NCBI RefSeq assembly: GCF_002224645.1
Contig: NZ_CP022121.1
Coordinates: forward strand, 2,734,501-2,798,500
Length of the DNA: 64,000 nucleotides
Direction: 5' to 3'
DNA from: Dehalobacterium formicoaceticum
GTDB lineage: Bacteria > Bacillota > Dehalobacteriia > Dehalobacteriales > Dehalobacteriaceae
A model generated the notes under the pieces. It ran no database searches, had not been told where the DNA came from, and saw only the letters and a list, made by a program, of their open reading frames with translations. Positions 54,075 to 64,000 of this stretch are shown here, in pieces; position 1 is the stretch's first letter, and each line of letters opens with the position of its first letter. Made by a program: the position numbers and the translations under genes.

Positions 54075-55337
54075 TTATTTTACCGCTTTTTCTATAAAAT
54101 TTAATGTATCCGCAACCATCATTTCTTTTTGTTCCGAGGTTTCCATATTCCGTATCATGACTGTACCCTTAGCTAATTCATCCGCTCCAATAATCAGCAC
54201 ATACTTCACCTGGAAACGGTTCGCCGCTTTCATCTGTGCTTTCATACTCCGGTTCATATAGTCTTTTTCTGCTTTGATGCCCATTTTGCGCAAGTCCATC
54301 AACAGTTGAAAGGCTTTTTTTTGCCCTTCTTCTTCCATGGCCACCAAGTACACATCCAGCATTTTTTCCGGGTTAAGCTCAATCCCCTGGGTGGCTAAGG
54401 TGGGGAAAATTCGCTCCATGCCTAAGGCAAAACCGACACCCGGTGTTGGGGGACCTCCTAAAGATTCCATTAAACCGTCATAGCGTCCACCACCGCAAAT
54501 GGCACTCTGGGCGCCGATTTCCTGCACGACCACCTCAAAAGCAGTTTTGGTATAATAATCCAAGCCCCGAACCAGTCTCTCGTCCACCTGATACTGAATC
54601 CCGGCCATCCCCAGATACTCTTTGACAGCGGCAAAATGATCCACACATTCTGGACAAAGAGAGTGTAAGATCGTGGGAGCTCCTGCCGTGATTTTTTGGC
54701 ATTGGGGATTTTTGCAATCCAGAATGCGTAAGGGATTTCGATCATATCTCCCCTGACAATCGGGACAAAGCTGTTCCAAATCCTGTTTTAAAAATTGCTG
54801 CAGGGCTTGACGATGGGCTGGACGACATTTCGGACATCCGACACTGTTTAAACGCACTTCTAGACCGGTCAAACCTAATCGTTGATAGAAAGCCATGGCC
54901 AGTGCAATCACCTCAGCATCAACCCCTGGATCTGAGGAGCCAAATACCTCCACGCCAAATTGGTGAAACTGACGATAACGTCCCGCCTGGGGTCTTTCAT
55001 AACGGAACATGGGGCCCATATAATAAAGCTTGACCGGCTGAGGCAGGGCACTCATTTTATGCTCCAAATAGGCACGTGCGGTAGAAGCCGTTCCCTCCGG
55101 TCTTAAAGTAATGCTGCGCTTACCCCGGTCCATAAAAGTATACATTTCTTTTTCCACAATATCCGTGGTTTCCCCTACCCCTCGTTGAAATAACTCCGTA
55201 TGCTCAAAAATAGGGATGCGGATTTCATGATAATCAAATTCTTCACAGATTTCCCGAAGGATTTTTTCAATCAACTGCCATTTTTCAGTTTCCTGAGGCA
55301 AAAAATCATTGGTTCCTCTGGGTCTGGTTGTTAACAA
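54075..55337 (-). CDS. hisS: Histidyl-tRNA synthetase
   Basis: 420 residues, class IIa. RPRGTNDFLPQE, motif 2 LRPEGTASTARAYLEH and FRYERPQAGRYRQFHQFGVE, the histidine-binding LVRGLDYYTKTAFEV, motif 3 GVGFALGMERI, and the C-terminal anticodon-binding domain. A tetracysteine-like insert (CPKCRPAH, CPDCQ, CKNPQC, CPEC) is present in the insertion domain. TTG start after AAAGGAGG. Confidence 0.97.
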   Translation of the reverse strand: MLTTRPRGTNDFLPQETEKWQLIEKILREICEEFDYHEIRIPIFEHTELFQRGVGETTDIVEKEMYTFMDRGKRSITLRPEGTASTARAYLEHKMSALPQPVKLYYMGPMFRYERPQAGRYRQFHQFGVEVFGSSDPGVDAEVIALAMAFYQRLGLTGLEVRLNSVGCPKCRPAHRQALQQFLKQDLEQLCPDCQGRYDRNPLRILDCKNPQCQKITAGAPTILHSLCPECVDHFAAVKEYLGMAGIQYQVDERLVRGLDYYTKTAFEVVVQEIGAQSAICGGGRYDGLMESLGGPPTPGVGFALGMERIFPTLATQGIELNPEKMLDVYLVAMEEEGQKKAFQLLMDLRKMGIKAEKDYMNRSMKAQMKAANRFQVKYVLIIGADELAKGTVMIRNMETSEQKEMMVADTLNFIEKAVK

Positions 55338-55357
55338 ATGAAAAGCCTCCTTTCAAC

Positions 55358-55623
55358 AAAAAAACTCCCCCCACTGACGAATTATCATCAGGGACGAGAG
55401 TTGTTCCCGCGGTACCACCCTAATTGGATCAGAAAATCCCACTTTTATCGTCTGATAACGGGTAGATCCCGGGCATTCTTTAAATAAATGCCAGCTCCTG
55501 GGTGTTCCTTCAGCAGCAGTTTTTAGAAAAGCTTTCAGTCACGTCTTTTCCTCCCTGTAAAAACAAATCCTGTCTGAAAATCCCATTCTTCGCTTTTTAA
55601 TGCCATACTTCATGGTATTACAC
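55358..55623 (-). promoter_or_regulatory. T-box leader controlling hisS-aspS
   Basis: The conserved T-box GGTGGTACCGCGGGAACA is followed by a terminator hairpin (CTCTCGTCCCTGA...TCAGTGGGGGGAG) and seven T's directly before hisS. The T-box sequence can pair with the 5' arm region to form the antiterminator when uncharged tRNA binds. In stem I the run GGAACACC places CAC (His) after GAA at 55502-55504, the likely specifier, consistent with hisS. Confidence 0.9.
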
Positions 55624-55629
55624 TGAATA

Positions 55630-55658
55630 ATTTTATCTAAAGTTTGATGATTTGTCAA
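55630..55658 (-). promoter_or_regulatory. Sigma-A promoter for the hisS T-box transcript
   Basis: TTGACA, a 17-base spacer, TAAAAT; start near 55623, beginning the T-box leader. Confidence 0.85.
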
Positions 55659-55709
55659 TTTAATATTCCGAAAAAACCATGGTTTAAGCTGCTTTCCGGA
55701 CTTCCGGAC

Positions 55710-56330
55710 TTAGGCAAGAAAAGGATTTTCCTTCCTCTCCCGGTCAATGGTGGTATGAGGTCCATGTCCCGGATATACCGTCAGATCATCATCCAAAGTT
55801 AAGAGCTTATTTTTAATGGAGGAGATTAAAACCGAAAAACTTCCTCCGGCAAAATCCGTGCGTCCGATGGATCCTTTAAAAAGGGTGTCGCCCACAAAAA
55901 CAACTTTGTCTGCCACTAGAGAAATACCTCCCGGGGTATGGCCCGGAGTATGAAGCACTTTAAAAGACAGATTTCCCACCGTCACCATATCTCCTTCTTT
56001 TAGAAGGCAATCTGCTTTAATACCTTCACCTTTATTTCCAAAGGAGGATCCTAAATTGAGTTTTTCGTCTGTGAGATAATCACTGTCTGCTTCATGAATT
56101 AATATCGGAGCTTGTGTTAATTCTTTCAAGGCTTTATTGCCCCCAATATGATCCCAATGACCGTGGGTATTCAAAATGGTGGTAATTTTGAAACCATTCT
56201 GTTCAGCCAATTTAAATATTCGATCTGCTTCATCTCCGGGGTCAATCACCATTGCTTCTTTCGTGTCGGGACATGCCACCAGATAACAATTGGTACCAAT
56301 CATTCCTACCTGAAATTCATGGATAATCAT
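55710..56330 (-). CDS. Metallo-beta-lactamase fold hydrolase (glyoxalase II-like, YqgX type)
   Basis: 206 residues. Zinc motif THGHWDH (HxHxDH), HTPGHTPGG, VFVGDTLF and YPGHGPHTT. Hydroxyacylglutathione hydrolase-like, but in Firmicutes without glutathione the thiol ester substrate is uncertain. The ATG follows AGGAGG by seven bases. Conserved neighbour of dtd, rel and hisS. Confidence 0.92.
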   Translation of the reverse strand: MIIHEFQVGMIGTNCYLVACPDTKEAMVIDPGDEADRIFKLAEQNGFKITTILNTHGHWDHIGGNKALKELTQAPILIHEADSDYLTDEKLNLGSSFGNKGEGIKADCLLKEGDMVTVGNLSFKVLHTPGHTPGGISLVADKVVFVGDTLFKGSIGRTDFAGGSFSVLISSIKNKLLTLDDDLTVYPGHGPHTTIDRERKENPFLA

Positions 56331-56428
56331 ATCATTTCCTCCTATATTCATACTGTTAAAGAAAATATATCACTTGTAGGGAGTTCAGTTAGCACTGCAA
56401 ATACAGCGTTAAAAATTCAAATGCCTAC

Positions 56429-56896
56429 TTACAACAAGTTAGTCCGGTTAAAAGTTTTTTGACTATCTAATAATAAGGTCACCGGACCGTCATTTTCAAT
56501 GGATACCAACATATCTGCCTGAAAGATTCCAGTTTCAACGGGAATGCCTTTCTCTTTCAGCGATTGAATAAAAGCTTCGTACAGTTCCTTTCCCTGCTCC
56601 GGTGAGGCAGCATCAGAAAACCCCGGTCGGCGTCCTTTACGGCAATCTCCATACAGGGTGAACTGTGATACGGCCAGAATTGCACCTTGGACATCAACTA
56701 AAGATAAATTCATTTTATCCTCTTCATCAGGGAAAATTCGTAAATGGATAATTTTATCCGCTAAATACTCCCCATCTTTTTTGGTGTCTTCTTTTCCGAC
56801 GCCTAAAAAGACGCATAATCCTGTATCAATAGTGCCCACCCTTTCCCCGGCCACAGCAACCTGAGCTTTCTTTACTCTTTGCACAACAGCTCTCAT
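56429..56896 (-). CDS. dtd: D-aminoacyl-tRNA deacylase
   Basis: 155 residues. [15 protein letters not shown], the catalytic [17 protein letters not shown] and the Gly-cisPro motif [12 protein letters not shown]. It removes D-amino acids (and Gly from tRNA-Ala) mischarged on tRNA. It follows rel by 35 bases, as in many Firmicutes. Confidence 0.96.
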   Translation of the reverse strand: MRAVVQRVKKAQVAVAGERVGTIDTGLCVFLGVGKEDTKKDGEYLADKIIHLRIFPDEEDKMNLSLVDVQGAILAVSQFTLYGDCRKGRRPGFSDAASPEQGKELYEAFIQSLKEKGIPVETGIFQADMLVSIENDGPVTLLLDSQKTFNRTNLL

Positions 56897-56931
56897 GTTA
56901 TTCTCCCTTGCTCAATTTTGTTGCTTGTCAA

Positions 56932-59109
56932 TTACAAATCGGTATTTCCGCTGGGCGTTACCCTTTTCACCTCAAGAATATCCTTTAAACGCTTTACCTT
57001 ATTCATAATATATTCCAAGTGATCCAAGCTTTTAATTTCCATTTTTACATTTACAGATGCATGTTTATTTTTGGTTGCCCGGGCGTGGACTGAATTAATG
57101 GTCGTTTTGGTATCGGCAATGGCACTCATCACATCCATCGCCAAGCGGGGGCGATCCAAGGCAATGGCTTCGATTTCCACTTGGAACAATCCCTGTTCTT
57201 TTTGATCCCATTCCACCTCAATCAATCGCTCCTGTTCCTGCTGGTGGGCGTGGAGTACATTGGGGCAATCCGCCCGATGGATAGAAACTCCTCTTCCCCG
57301 AGTGATATAGCCGACAATGGGATCCCCAGGCAAAGGTTTACAACAGCGGGAAAAGCGCACCATCGCATTATCAATGCCCCGTACAATGATTCCTTGAGAA
57401 GGTTTGCCCGATTCTGCCCAAGGCTTCATCTCAGGAAGAGGAGCTGCCAGTTCCTTATCCTTACGAAAATCTTCTTTGATCTTGGTGAGCACTTGCAGAG
57501 GAGAAATGATACCATCCCCCACGGCAACTAATAAATCATCTCCGGACTGATAATTAAATTTTTTTGCTGCTTCCGCCAATCTTTCCGCTTTAAAGAAGTA
57601 ACCCGTATCTTGTCCGTACTTTTTTATTTCCTTTTCCAGAATCTCTTTGCCTCGTAAGATATTATCTTCTCTTTTTTCCTTTTTGAACCACTGGCGGATT
57701 CTGCTCTTAGCCTGAGACGTTTTGACAATTTTCAGCCAGTCTTGACTAGGTCCGCGGCCCTTCATCGTCAGAATTTCAACAATATCGCCATTAGACAGTT
57801 GATAATCCAGGGGTACAATCTTGCCGTTGATTTTTGCTCCGATGCATTGATGTCCGACCTGAGTGTGGACCCGATAAGCAAAATCAAGGGGAACCGCTCC
57901 TGCCGGTAATTCCACCACATCTCCCTGAGGTGTAAAAACATACACAGAATCAACAAACAGATCGACCTTAATCGATTCCATAAATTCCGTCGCATCTTTA
58001 AGATCTTGCTGCCATTCCAGCATCCCTCGTAACCAGGTTAGTTTTTTTTCAAACTCTTTATCGCCGCTGCGCCCTTCTTTGTAACGCCAATGGGCCGCAA
58101 TCCCATATTCTGAGGTACGATGCATATCCCAGGTTCTGATTTGGATTTCAAAGGGTTCCCCGTTATTGCCGATCACTGTCGTATGAATAGATTGATACAT
58201 GTTTTGCTTAGGCATAGCAATATAGTCTTTAAACCGGCCGGGGATAGGCTTCCACAAGGTATGAATAATGCCCAGGACACCATAGCAATCCTTGACACTA
58301 TCCACAATAACCCGAACTGCCATCAGATCATATATTTCGGAGAGTTCTTTATTTTGATTAATCATCTTGCGGTAGATGCTGTAAAAACTCTTTGGTCGGC
58401 CGGTCACATCTCCCTTAATGTCCACTGCCTCTAATTTTTCATTTATCGTTTGGCATATTTCCTCGATAAATTGTTCTCGTTCGGCACGTTTGGCAGAAAT
58501 CTGATCGACCAGACTGTAGTATTTCTCCGGTTCTAAATACCGTAAAGACAAATCCTCAAGCTCCCACTTAATCTTAAATATTCCTAACCGATGTGCCAAT
58601 GGGGCAAAGATTTCTAAGGTTTCCTCAGCGATTTCCTTTTGCCTTTTTTCTGATTGATGGTAGCGCAGGGTACGCATATTATGGAGACGATCTGCCAATT
58701 TAATGAGAATTACCCGAATATCCTTGGCCATGGCGATAAACATTTTACGCAAGTTTTCTACCTGCTGCTCTTCCCGGGATTTATATTCCAGCTTTCCTAA
58801 TTTGGTCACTCCATCAACCAATAAAGCAACTTCTTCACCGAATTCCTTGATAATATTAAAGCTGGTGATATTGGTATCTTCTATGACATCGTGAAGTAAA
58901 CCGGCAACGATTGTAATATCATCCAGTTGAAGCATAGCCAAGATTTCGGCAACAGCTAAAGGATGTTTGATATAGGGTTCGCCGGAATAACGGATCTGCG
59001 TTCCATGGGCATCCGCTGCATACCGATAAGCTCGTTTAATCAGTTCTCCGTCGCTGGCCGGATTATATTTTTTAATTTCTGCTACCAACTCGTTAATATC
59101 CATTGCCAT
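56932..59109 (-). CDS. relA: Bifunctional (p)ppGpp synthetase/hydrolase Rel
   Basis: 725 residues. HD hydrolase domain (GEPYIKHPLAVAEIL, GLLHDVIEDT), synthetase domain (GRPKSFYSIYRKM, GRFKDYIAMPKQNMYQSIHTTV), TGS (YVFTPQGDVVELPAGAVPLDFAYRVHTQVG), a zinc-finger-like region with RCCKPLPGD, and a C-terminal ACT. The RFKD motif is that of bifunctional Rel enzymes. The usual apt gene between recJ and rel is missing. Confidence 0.97.
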   Translation of the reverse strand: MAMDINELVAEIKKYNPASDGELIKRAYRYAADAHGTQIRYSGEPYIKHPLAVAEILAMLQLDDITIVAGLLHDVIEDTNITSFNIIKEFGEEVALLVDGVTKLGKLEYKSREEQQVENLRKMFIAMAKDIRVILIKLADRLHNMRTLRYHQSEKRQKEIAEETLEIFAPLAHRLGIFKIKWELEDLSLRYLEPEKYYSLVDQISAKRAEREQFIEEICQTINEKLEAVDIKGDVTGRPKSFYSIYRKMINQNKELSEIYDLMAVRVIVDSVKDCYGVLGIIHTLWKPIPGRFKDYIAMPKQNMYQSIHTTVIGNNGEPFEIQIRTWDMHRTSEYGIAAHWRYKEGRSGDKEFEKKLTWLRGMLEWQQDLKDATEFMESIKVDLFVDSVYVFTPQGDVVELPAGAVPLDFAYRVHTQVGHQCIGAKINGKIVPLDYQLSNGDIVEILTMKGRGPSQDWLKIVKTSQAKSRIRQWFKKEKREDNILRGKEILEKEIKKYGQDTGYFFKAERLAEAAKKFNYQSGDDLLVAVGDGIISPLQVLTKIKEDFRKDKELAAPLPEMKPWAESGKPSQGIIVRGIDNAMVRFSRCCKPLPGDPIVGYITRGRGVSIHRADCPNVLHAHQQEQERLIEVEWDQKEQGLFQVEIEAIALDRPRLAMDVMSAIADTKTTINSVHARATKNKHASVNVKMEIKSLDHLEYIMNKVKRLKDILEVKRVTPSGNTDL

Positions 59110-59142
59110 AGTTACAAAACTCCTTTACTTGATACCGGTTCT

Positions 59143-61718
59143 TTAACCCAGCAGAGCAGAAATTTCTTCATTCAACTGGGGAGAAAGAGCAACCTTAGAC
59201 CAATGTTCAAAAGAATTTCTTTCGTTCATTCCTTGAGCATAGTATAAAGAATCGCCTAGATTACATTTATTTCCTTTTTCTATCAATTCTAGACGTAAAT
59301 CCTTCCCCCATACCGATAATTTTACTAATCCTAATTCCGACATAATGGAAATCCAAGCTTCTACTGCTTGTTCTTTCCCATGGGCCAAATGATCAATCTG
59401 AATCTTTTGTAAAATTTCTTTGCGGGAACCGACAATTTGATTACGGGGAGCTCCTGCTTTTTTTACCGCTCGATAAATATTTCCCAATAGTTCCCGATCA
59501 GGAAAAAAGACTTTAAAGTCCAGGTCTAAGGCTTCCATATCGTTTTTATTATACAATAAATGAATTTTTGGTGTGTCCTGTGCTTCTCCTTTGATCATAA
59601 ACCGGAATAAATCTTCGATCTTTCTGGGGCTGTGAAAAAAAACAACATGATGAAAAATTTCCTTTGTTTTTGCATGCAAATTTCCCGTAAAAAATACCGC
59701 CTGGGTAATTTTTTCTTAACCTTGGCCATGGTATACTCCTGCTGCCAAGGTCTTTGGATATCAAAACATCGGTCAAAGGTGACGGAAGGGCAGAACTCCG
59801 CAACGATACGGCTGATTGATTCCAAATGTTGAGGAGATGCAAGATAAATTAAAGTAGGTTCTCCCTTTTTTAATAAGTCTATCAGATATTTTTCCCGATT
59901 GTCTGTTTCTCTGAAATCTACCCAGGAATCGGACCAACCCTTTTTCCCTTGTGCCTTTCTGAACAGGGGCAGCAAGGAGTCCTTGGTTTGGGAAATTAAA
60001 TGAGGTTTGATATCTTTAATCATCAGCTGAATTTTTTCCTGACCATTCCATTGATTTCGCTCTAAAGAAGCAGCCACATCTACCGTTGTAAAAGGATGAA
60101 TCCAGGAAAGATGCTCGGCCAGCTGAAAGCCAATCCCATCCAGGAGATAATCTCCGGCAGAGAAGCTAATTTTAAGATGGTTTTTATCGGTCCCTACTCC
60201 CCGGGCTTCTAAAACTTTAAGACCCCGATAAGCAAAAACCGGTTGTGCATTCCCGGATCCGTAAGGCGCTAAACTCTCACTATCCCGGAGATAACCTTCC
60301 TCTCCTCCCCAGGCAGCCAATTCTAAATCAAGTTTTAAAGGTTGCATCAAATCTTTCTTATCCAGAAACTGCTCAGCATATTGATTGATCCTTTGCCGGA
60401 ACAATTCAATGTTTTCTTTTTTTAATTTCAGGCCTGCCGCCATCTTATGACCGCCAAATTGAATTAAATCATCCCGACAATAATCAAAAGCTTGATACAT
60501 ATCTAAAAGATCAATACTGCGCGCACTTCCTTTGGCCGTCTCACCGTCAATACTTAATAAAACTACCGGCCGATAATATTTTTCCATAAGACGGGAGGCA
60601 ACAATGCCAATAACGCCGGGATGCCAGTTTTCACTAGCTAAAACGACAACCAAGTTTTTATCTAAGTCCATATCATCTGCCATCATTTTTTCAGCCTCTT
60701 GAAAGATCTCTCCTTCAATCGCTTGCCGTTTACCATTGATTTCATCCAATTGTTGAGCTAAAATCAGCGCCGTCGGCAGTTCATCCGTTGTCAACAATTT
60801 TACCCCCAGACTGCCCTGAGCTAATCGGCCGGCAGCATTCAGACGGGGCGCCAGCATAAAACCAACCTGTCCGGAAGTAACCTCTTTATGTTCCAAGCCG
60901 GTAATTGCCAGTAAAGCCTGGATTCCCGGTCTGCTGGATTCAGATATTTTATTTAATCCTAAGGATACAACCACCCGATTTTCACCCATAAGGGGCACCA
61001 CATCCGCTAAAGTACCTAAAGCCACCAGATCAAGATATTCAGGCAAAACAATGTCTTGGTCTCTTGTTTTTTGATCATAACTCATTTCCAGCGCTTGAGC
61101 CAGTTTCCAGGCCACCCCCACGCCAGCCAATTGGTGAAAGGGATAAGGGCTGCCCGGTATTTTGGGGTTAATAATTACGTCCGCTGCCGGAAGTATTGCT
61201 GGAGGTGTATGATGATCGGTAATGATTATTTTTATGCCCAGGGCACGAGCCATCTCAACCTCCGCTTTGGAGCTGATTCCGCAATCAACGGTTATTATCA
61301 GATTAAATCCTTCCCGGGAAGCCCATTGTAAGGCTTGCTCATTTAATCCATATCCTTCCTCCAGCCGATCCGGAATATAATATGATACGTCAGCTTTCAT
61401 CCTTTTTAAGTAAAGGTAAAGCAAAGAGGTGGCTGTGATGCCATCCACGTCATAATCCCCATAGATTAAGATTTTCTCTTGCCGGGACATTGATTCTTCG
61501 ATGATTTGAACTCCTTTTGCCATTTGGGGGAAAAGAAAAGGATCATGGATCTCCTCTAGCTTCATATGCAGAAAATTGTTTATGCTTTCTTCTGTCACAA
61601 GTCCCCGATTAATACAAAGCTGGGCTAAAAGAGGTGATATGTTTAATTTTTCAGCAAGTCTTACTTGTAAATCACTGTCATAGGGTGCTAACAACCATTT
61701 TTTCGCTGTAACCGTCAT
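59143..61718 (-). CDS. recJ: Single-strand DNA exonuclease RecJ, frame broken by a one-base deletion
   Basis: The main frame carries the DHH nuclease core: LIYGDYDVDGITATSLL, ITVDCGISS, IITDHHTPP, NPKIPGSPYPFHQLAGVGVAWK, GRLAQGSLGVKLL, and the DHHA1 GGHKMAAGLKLKKE. The frame breaks near codon 670 at the T6 run 59709-59714. With one base added it continues ...KKKITQAVFFTGNLHAKTKEIFHH into the long C-terminal domain typical of Firmicute RecJ, for about 858 residues. The start is the ATG after GGGAGG. Read as intact with a sequence error. Confidence 0.92.
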
Positions 61719-61768
61719 AAATCCTCCCAATGAGTATTGCATAAAGCTTCAAATGCTCTTATTGATTT

Positions 61769-61793
61769 AAAAAAGCACCTGAGGTGCTTTTTT
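61769..61793. terminator. Terminator after lapA
   Basis: AAAAAAGCACC/GGTGCTTTTTT, 11 bp stem with a 3-base loop, T runs on both strands. Confidence 0.9.
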
Positions 61794-61815
61794 AAATATA
61801 TCATAAAATTAAGAA

Positions 61816-62145
61816 CTATTGCTCTACCGAGTGGTATTCTTGAGATGGTGCTTCTGTTGACTGGGCAGGAACCGTTTCCTTAGGAGCTAAGTTGTGTAAT
61901 TCTTGTTCCAGGGATTGATTTTTTTTATCCAAAGCCCGAATCCGGCGATAAAGAGTTATCTGCTTAAATATGCTTAAAAGAAAGACAATCAAGGCGCCTG
62001 CTAAGACAGAAAGAAGGATCACATATACCAATGAAATCTCTCCCTGATACATGAGAAAGCCGATTTCAACAGGTGTAGCGTTTTGCACGGCAAAAATAGC
62101 CACCCCTAAAGCAAAAATAAGAGCAAATATTAATAGAATTTGCAT
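61816..62145 (-). CDS. lapA: LapA-domain (DUF1049) membrane protein
   Basis: 109 residues. Two membrane helices (LLIFALIFALGVAIFAVQN and LVYVILLSVLAGALIVFLLSIF) around VEIGFLMYQGEISL, then a coiled coil (RIRALDKKNQSLEQELHNL) and an unstructured tail. This matches lipopolysaccharide assembly protein A-like DUF1049 proteins; in a monoderm the role is unknown. It sits where secD-secF are usual. Confidence 0.82.
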   Translation of the reverse strand: MQILLIFALIFALGVAIFAVQNATPVEIGFLMYQGEISLVYVILLSVLAGALIVFLLSIFKQITLYRRIRALDKKNQSLEQELHNLAPKETVPAQSTEAPSQEYHSVEQ

Positions 62146-62448
62146 TTTACCACCTCATTATTTTTTCGCAGCATGGCTCTGATCCTTTTTCTGCTTTCAG
62201 AAAGTATAAATTCTTTCTCTGGTTCTTACCAGTGTATCATAGCATATTATTCTACATTTTCCCCTACTTTCCTGCCGTTTTTTTGATTGCTTACGGTTTT
62301 TTCTTATCTTGATAACAAAATCCTGGGGAAAAATAAAAGAATTAGAACCATGGGCACAAAGTTCAAATTCTTTCTGATTTTGATAATTTTTATGCAATCA
62401 AAAATAACAAGAGTATCGTTGATGGGTCTGCATTCTTCTTGTAAAATG
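62146..62448. other. Intergenic region without a convincing gene
   Basis: About 300 bases between yajC and lapA. It holds an imperfect hairpin at 62336-62373 (AAAGAATT.GAAC / GTTC.AATTCTTT). A 66-codon minus frame has no ribosome site and no recognisable content. Confidence 0.45.
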
Positions 62449-62479
62449 AAAAAATAGGCTTACAAAGAGCCTATTTTTT
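62449..62479. terminator. Terminator after yajC
   Basis: AAAAAATAGGCT/AGCCTATTTTTT, 12 bp, loop of seven, T tracts on both strands. Confidence 0.9.
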
Positions 62480-62752
62480 TTCAGTTCCCTGAACACTACT
62501 CACGGCAGATTTTAGAACTTCAATTTCAACCTTGTCGGCAACTTTCAGCCATACAGAGTTATCCTTAACTCGAGTGATGGTCCCAAAGATACCCCCGGCT
62601 GTAACGACATCGTCATTTACCTTGAGAGATTCCAGAAGTTCACGGTGTTGTTTTTGCCGTTTTTGCTGCGGACGAATCAACACCAAATAAAAAATCCCCA
62701 AAATAAATATAAAATAAACGACTGTTCCCATCCAGCTTTCCAAAAATACCAC
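62471..62752 (-). CDS. yajC: Preprotein translocase accessory subunit YajC
   Basis: 93 residues. One membrane helix (TVVYFIFILGIFYLVLIRPQQKRQKQH) and the small domain LKVNDDVVTAGGIFGTITRVKDNSV. Normally part of the SecDF-YajC complex; here followed by a terminator and no secDF. The start is a GTG with AAAGG upstream; a TTG at 62743 is also possible. Confidence 0.95.
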   Translation of the reverse strand: MVFLESWMGTVVYFIFILGIFYLVLIRPQQKRQKQHRELLESLKVNDDVVTAGGIFGTITRVKDNSVWLKVADKVEIEVLKSAVSSVQGTEKK

Positions 62753-62847
62753 ACCTACCTTTCCATTATTATTTTAAATGTTTCGCCGTATTAAGATGAA
62801 TTCCTCTTTCTCTGACCATATTTTATGAGGAAAACGCAATGATATCA

Positions 62848-63960
<1,113 letters not shown>

Positions 63961-63971
63961 TTAACCTCCAT

Positions 63972-64000
63972 TTAAATAATCAACATCGCATCTCCAAAAC
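63972..64000 (-). CDS. queA: QueA, 3' end only
   Basis: The last eight codons read FGDAMLII before TAA, the typical C-terminus of S-adenosylmethionine:tRNA ribosyltransferase-isomerase, directly upstream of tgt in the usual queA-tgt order. The rest lies outside the window. Confidence 0.78.

Noticed and set aside
62197-62397. A 66-codon minus-strand gene between yajC and lapA
   Set aside because: No ribosome site, no recognisable domain, and unusual composition for the window.

Overview
The window reads as the chromosome of a spore-forming, monoderm Firmicute of the class Clostridia, most like the Peptococcaceae/Desulfitobacterium lineage. The evidence is spoIIIAA-spoIIIAB, an uninterrupted sigK, a CD1247-type protein, IreB, T-box control of hisS, and a type IV pilus locus that lacks the outer-membrane genes pilP and pilQ. 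Almost every gene lies on the minus strand, so the text follows transcription from high to low coordinates. The one clear plus-strand gene (30159-30764) is read here as a selenoprotein.

Region 64000-49600: queA (3' end), tgt, yajC, lapA, recJ, rel, dtd, a metallo-hydrolase, then a histidine T-box leader before hisS-aspS and a 6S RNA candidate downstream of aspS. About 1.8 kb of decayed sequence follows (a broken DUF5104-like lipoprotein gene and a GTCCC-rich palindromic repeat), then a CsoR-type regulator, trxA, rarA and mnmA. Region 47050-38200: a PRC-barrel protein, a small zinc-ribbon protein, a YtxH protein, an AI-2E family permease, alaS, ireB, an aldo/keto reductase-ferredoxin fusion, ruvX, a DUF1292 protein and a VanW protein. 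Region 38100-30800: mltG, trmR and a U32 protein (wobble-uridine modification), DUF4911, a class B PBP, sigK, a 42-residue small protein and an HD-domain protein.

Region 30760-22000: the selenoprotein gene diverges from a polyamine operon (speA, speE, speB, carboxyspermidine dehydrogenase, carboxyspermidine decarboxylase) that continues into two small unknown genes, yqeG and aroE. Region 21900-8700: a MerR-like regulator heads a 13 kb type IV pilus locus (pilB, pilT, pilC, pilA, pilD, three minor prepilins, a PilX-like protein, pilM, pilN, pilO and a secreted stalk protein). Several of its intergenic gaps hold long perfect inverted repeats. Region 8600-1: aroC-aroK-aroB, tldD-pmbA, aroQ, efp and a CD1247-type gene end at a strong terminator, followed by spoIIIAA-spoIIIAB.

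Three findings stand out. (1) A DsbA/FrnE-type oxidoreductase carries an in-frame UGA at the first active-site cysteine, with a well-placed bacterial SECIS-like hairpin. (2) Three copies of a 113 bp triple-hairpin repeat each begin exactly at, and supply, the stop codon of an unrelated gene. (3) Five one-base frame breaks, in pilD, ruvX, alaS (twice) and recJ, all fall in homopolymer runs and are each repaired by adding one base. This pattern looks like systematic sequence under-calling rather than gene decay.
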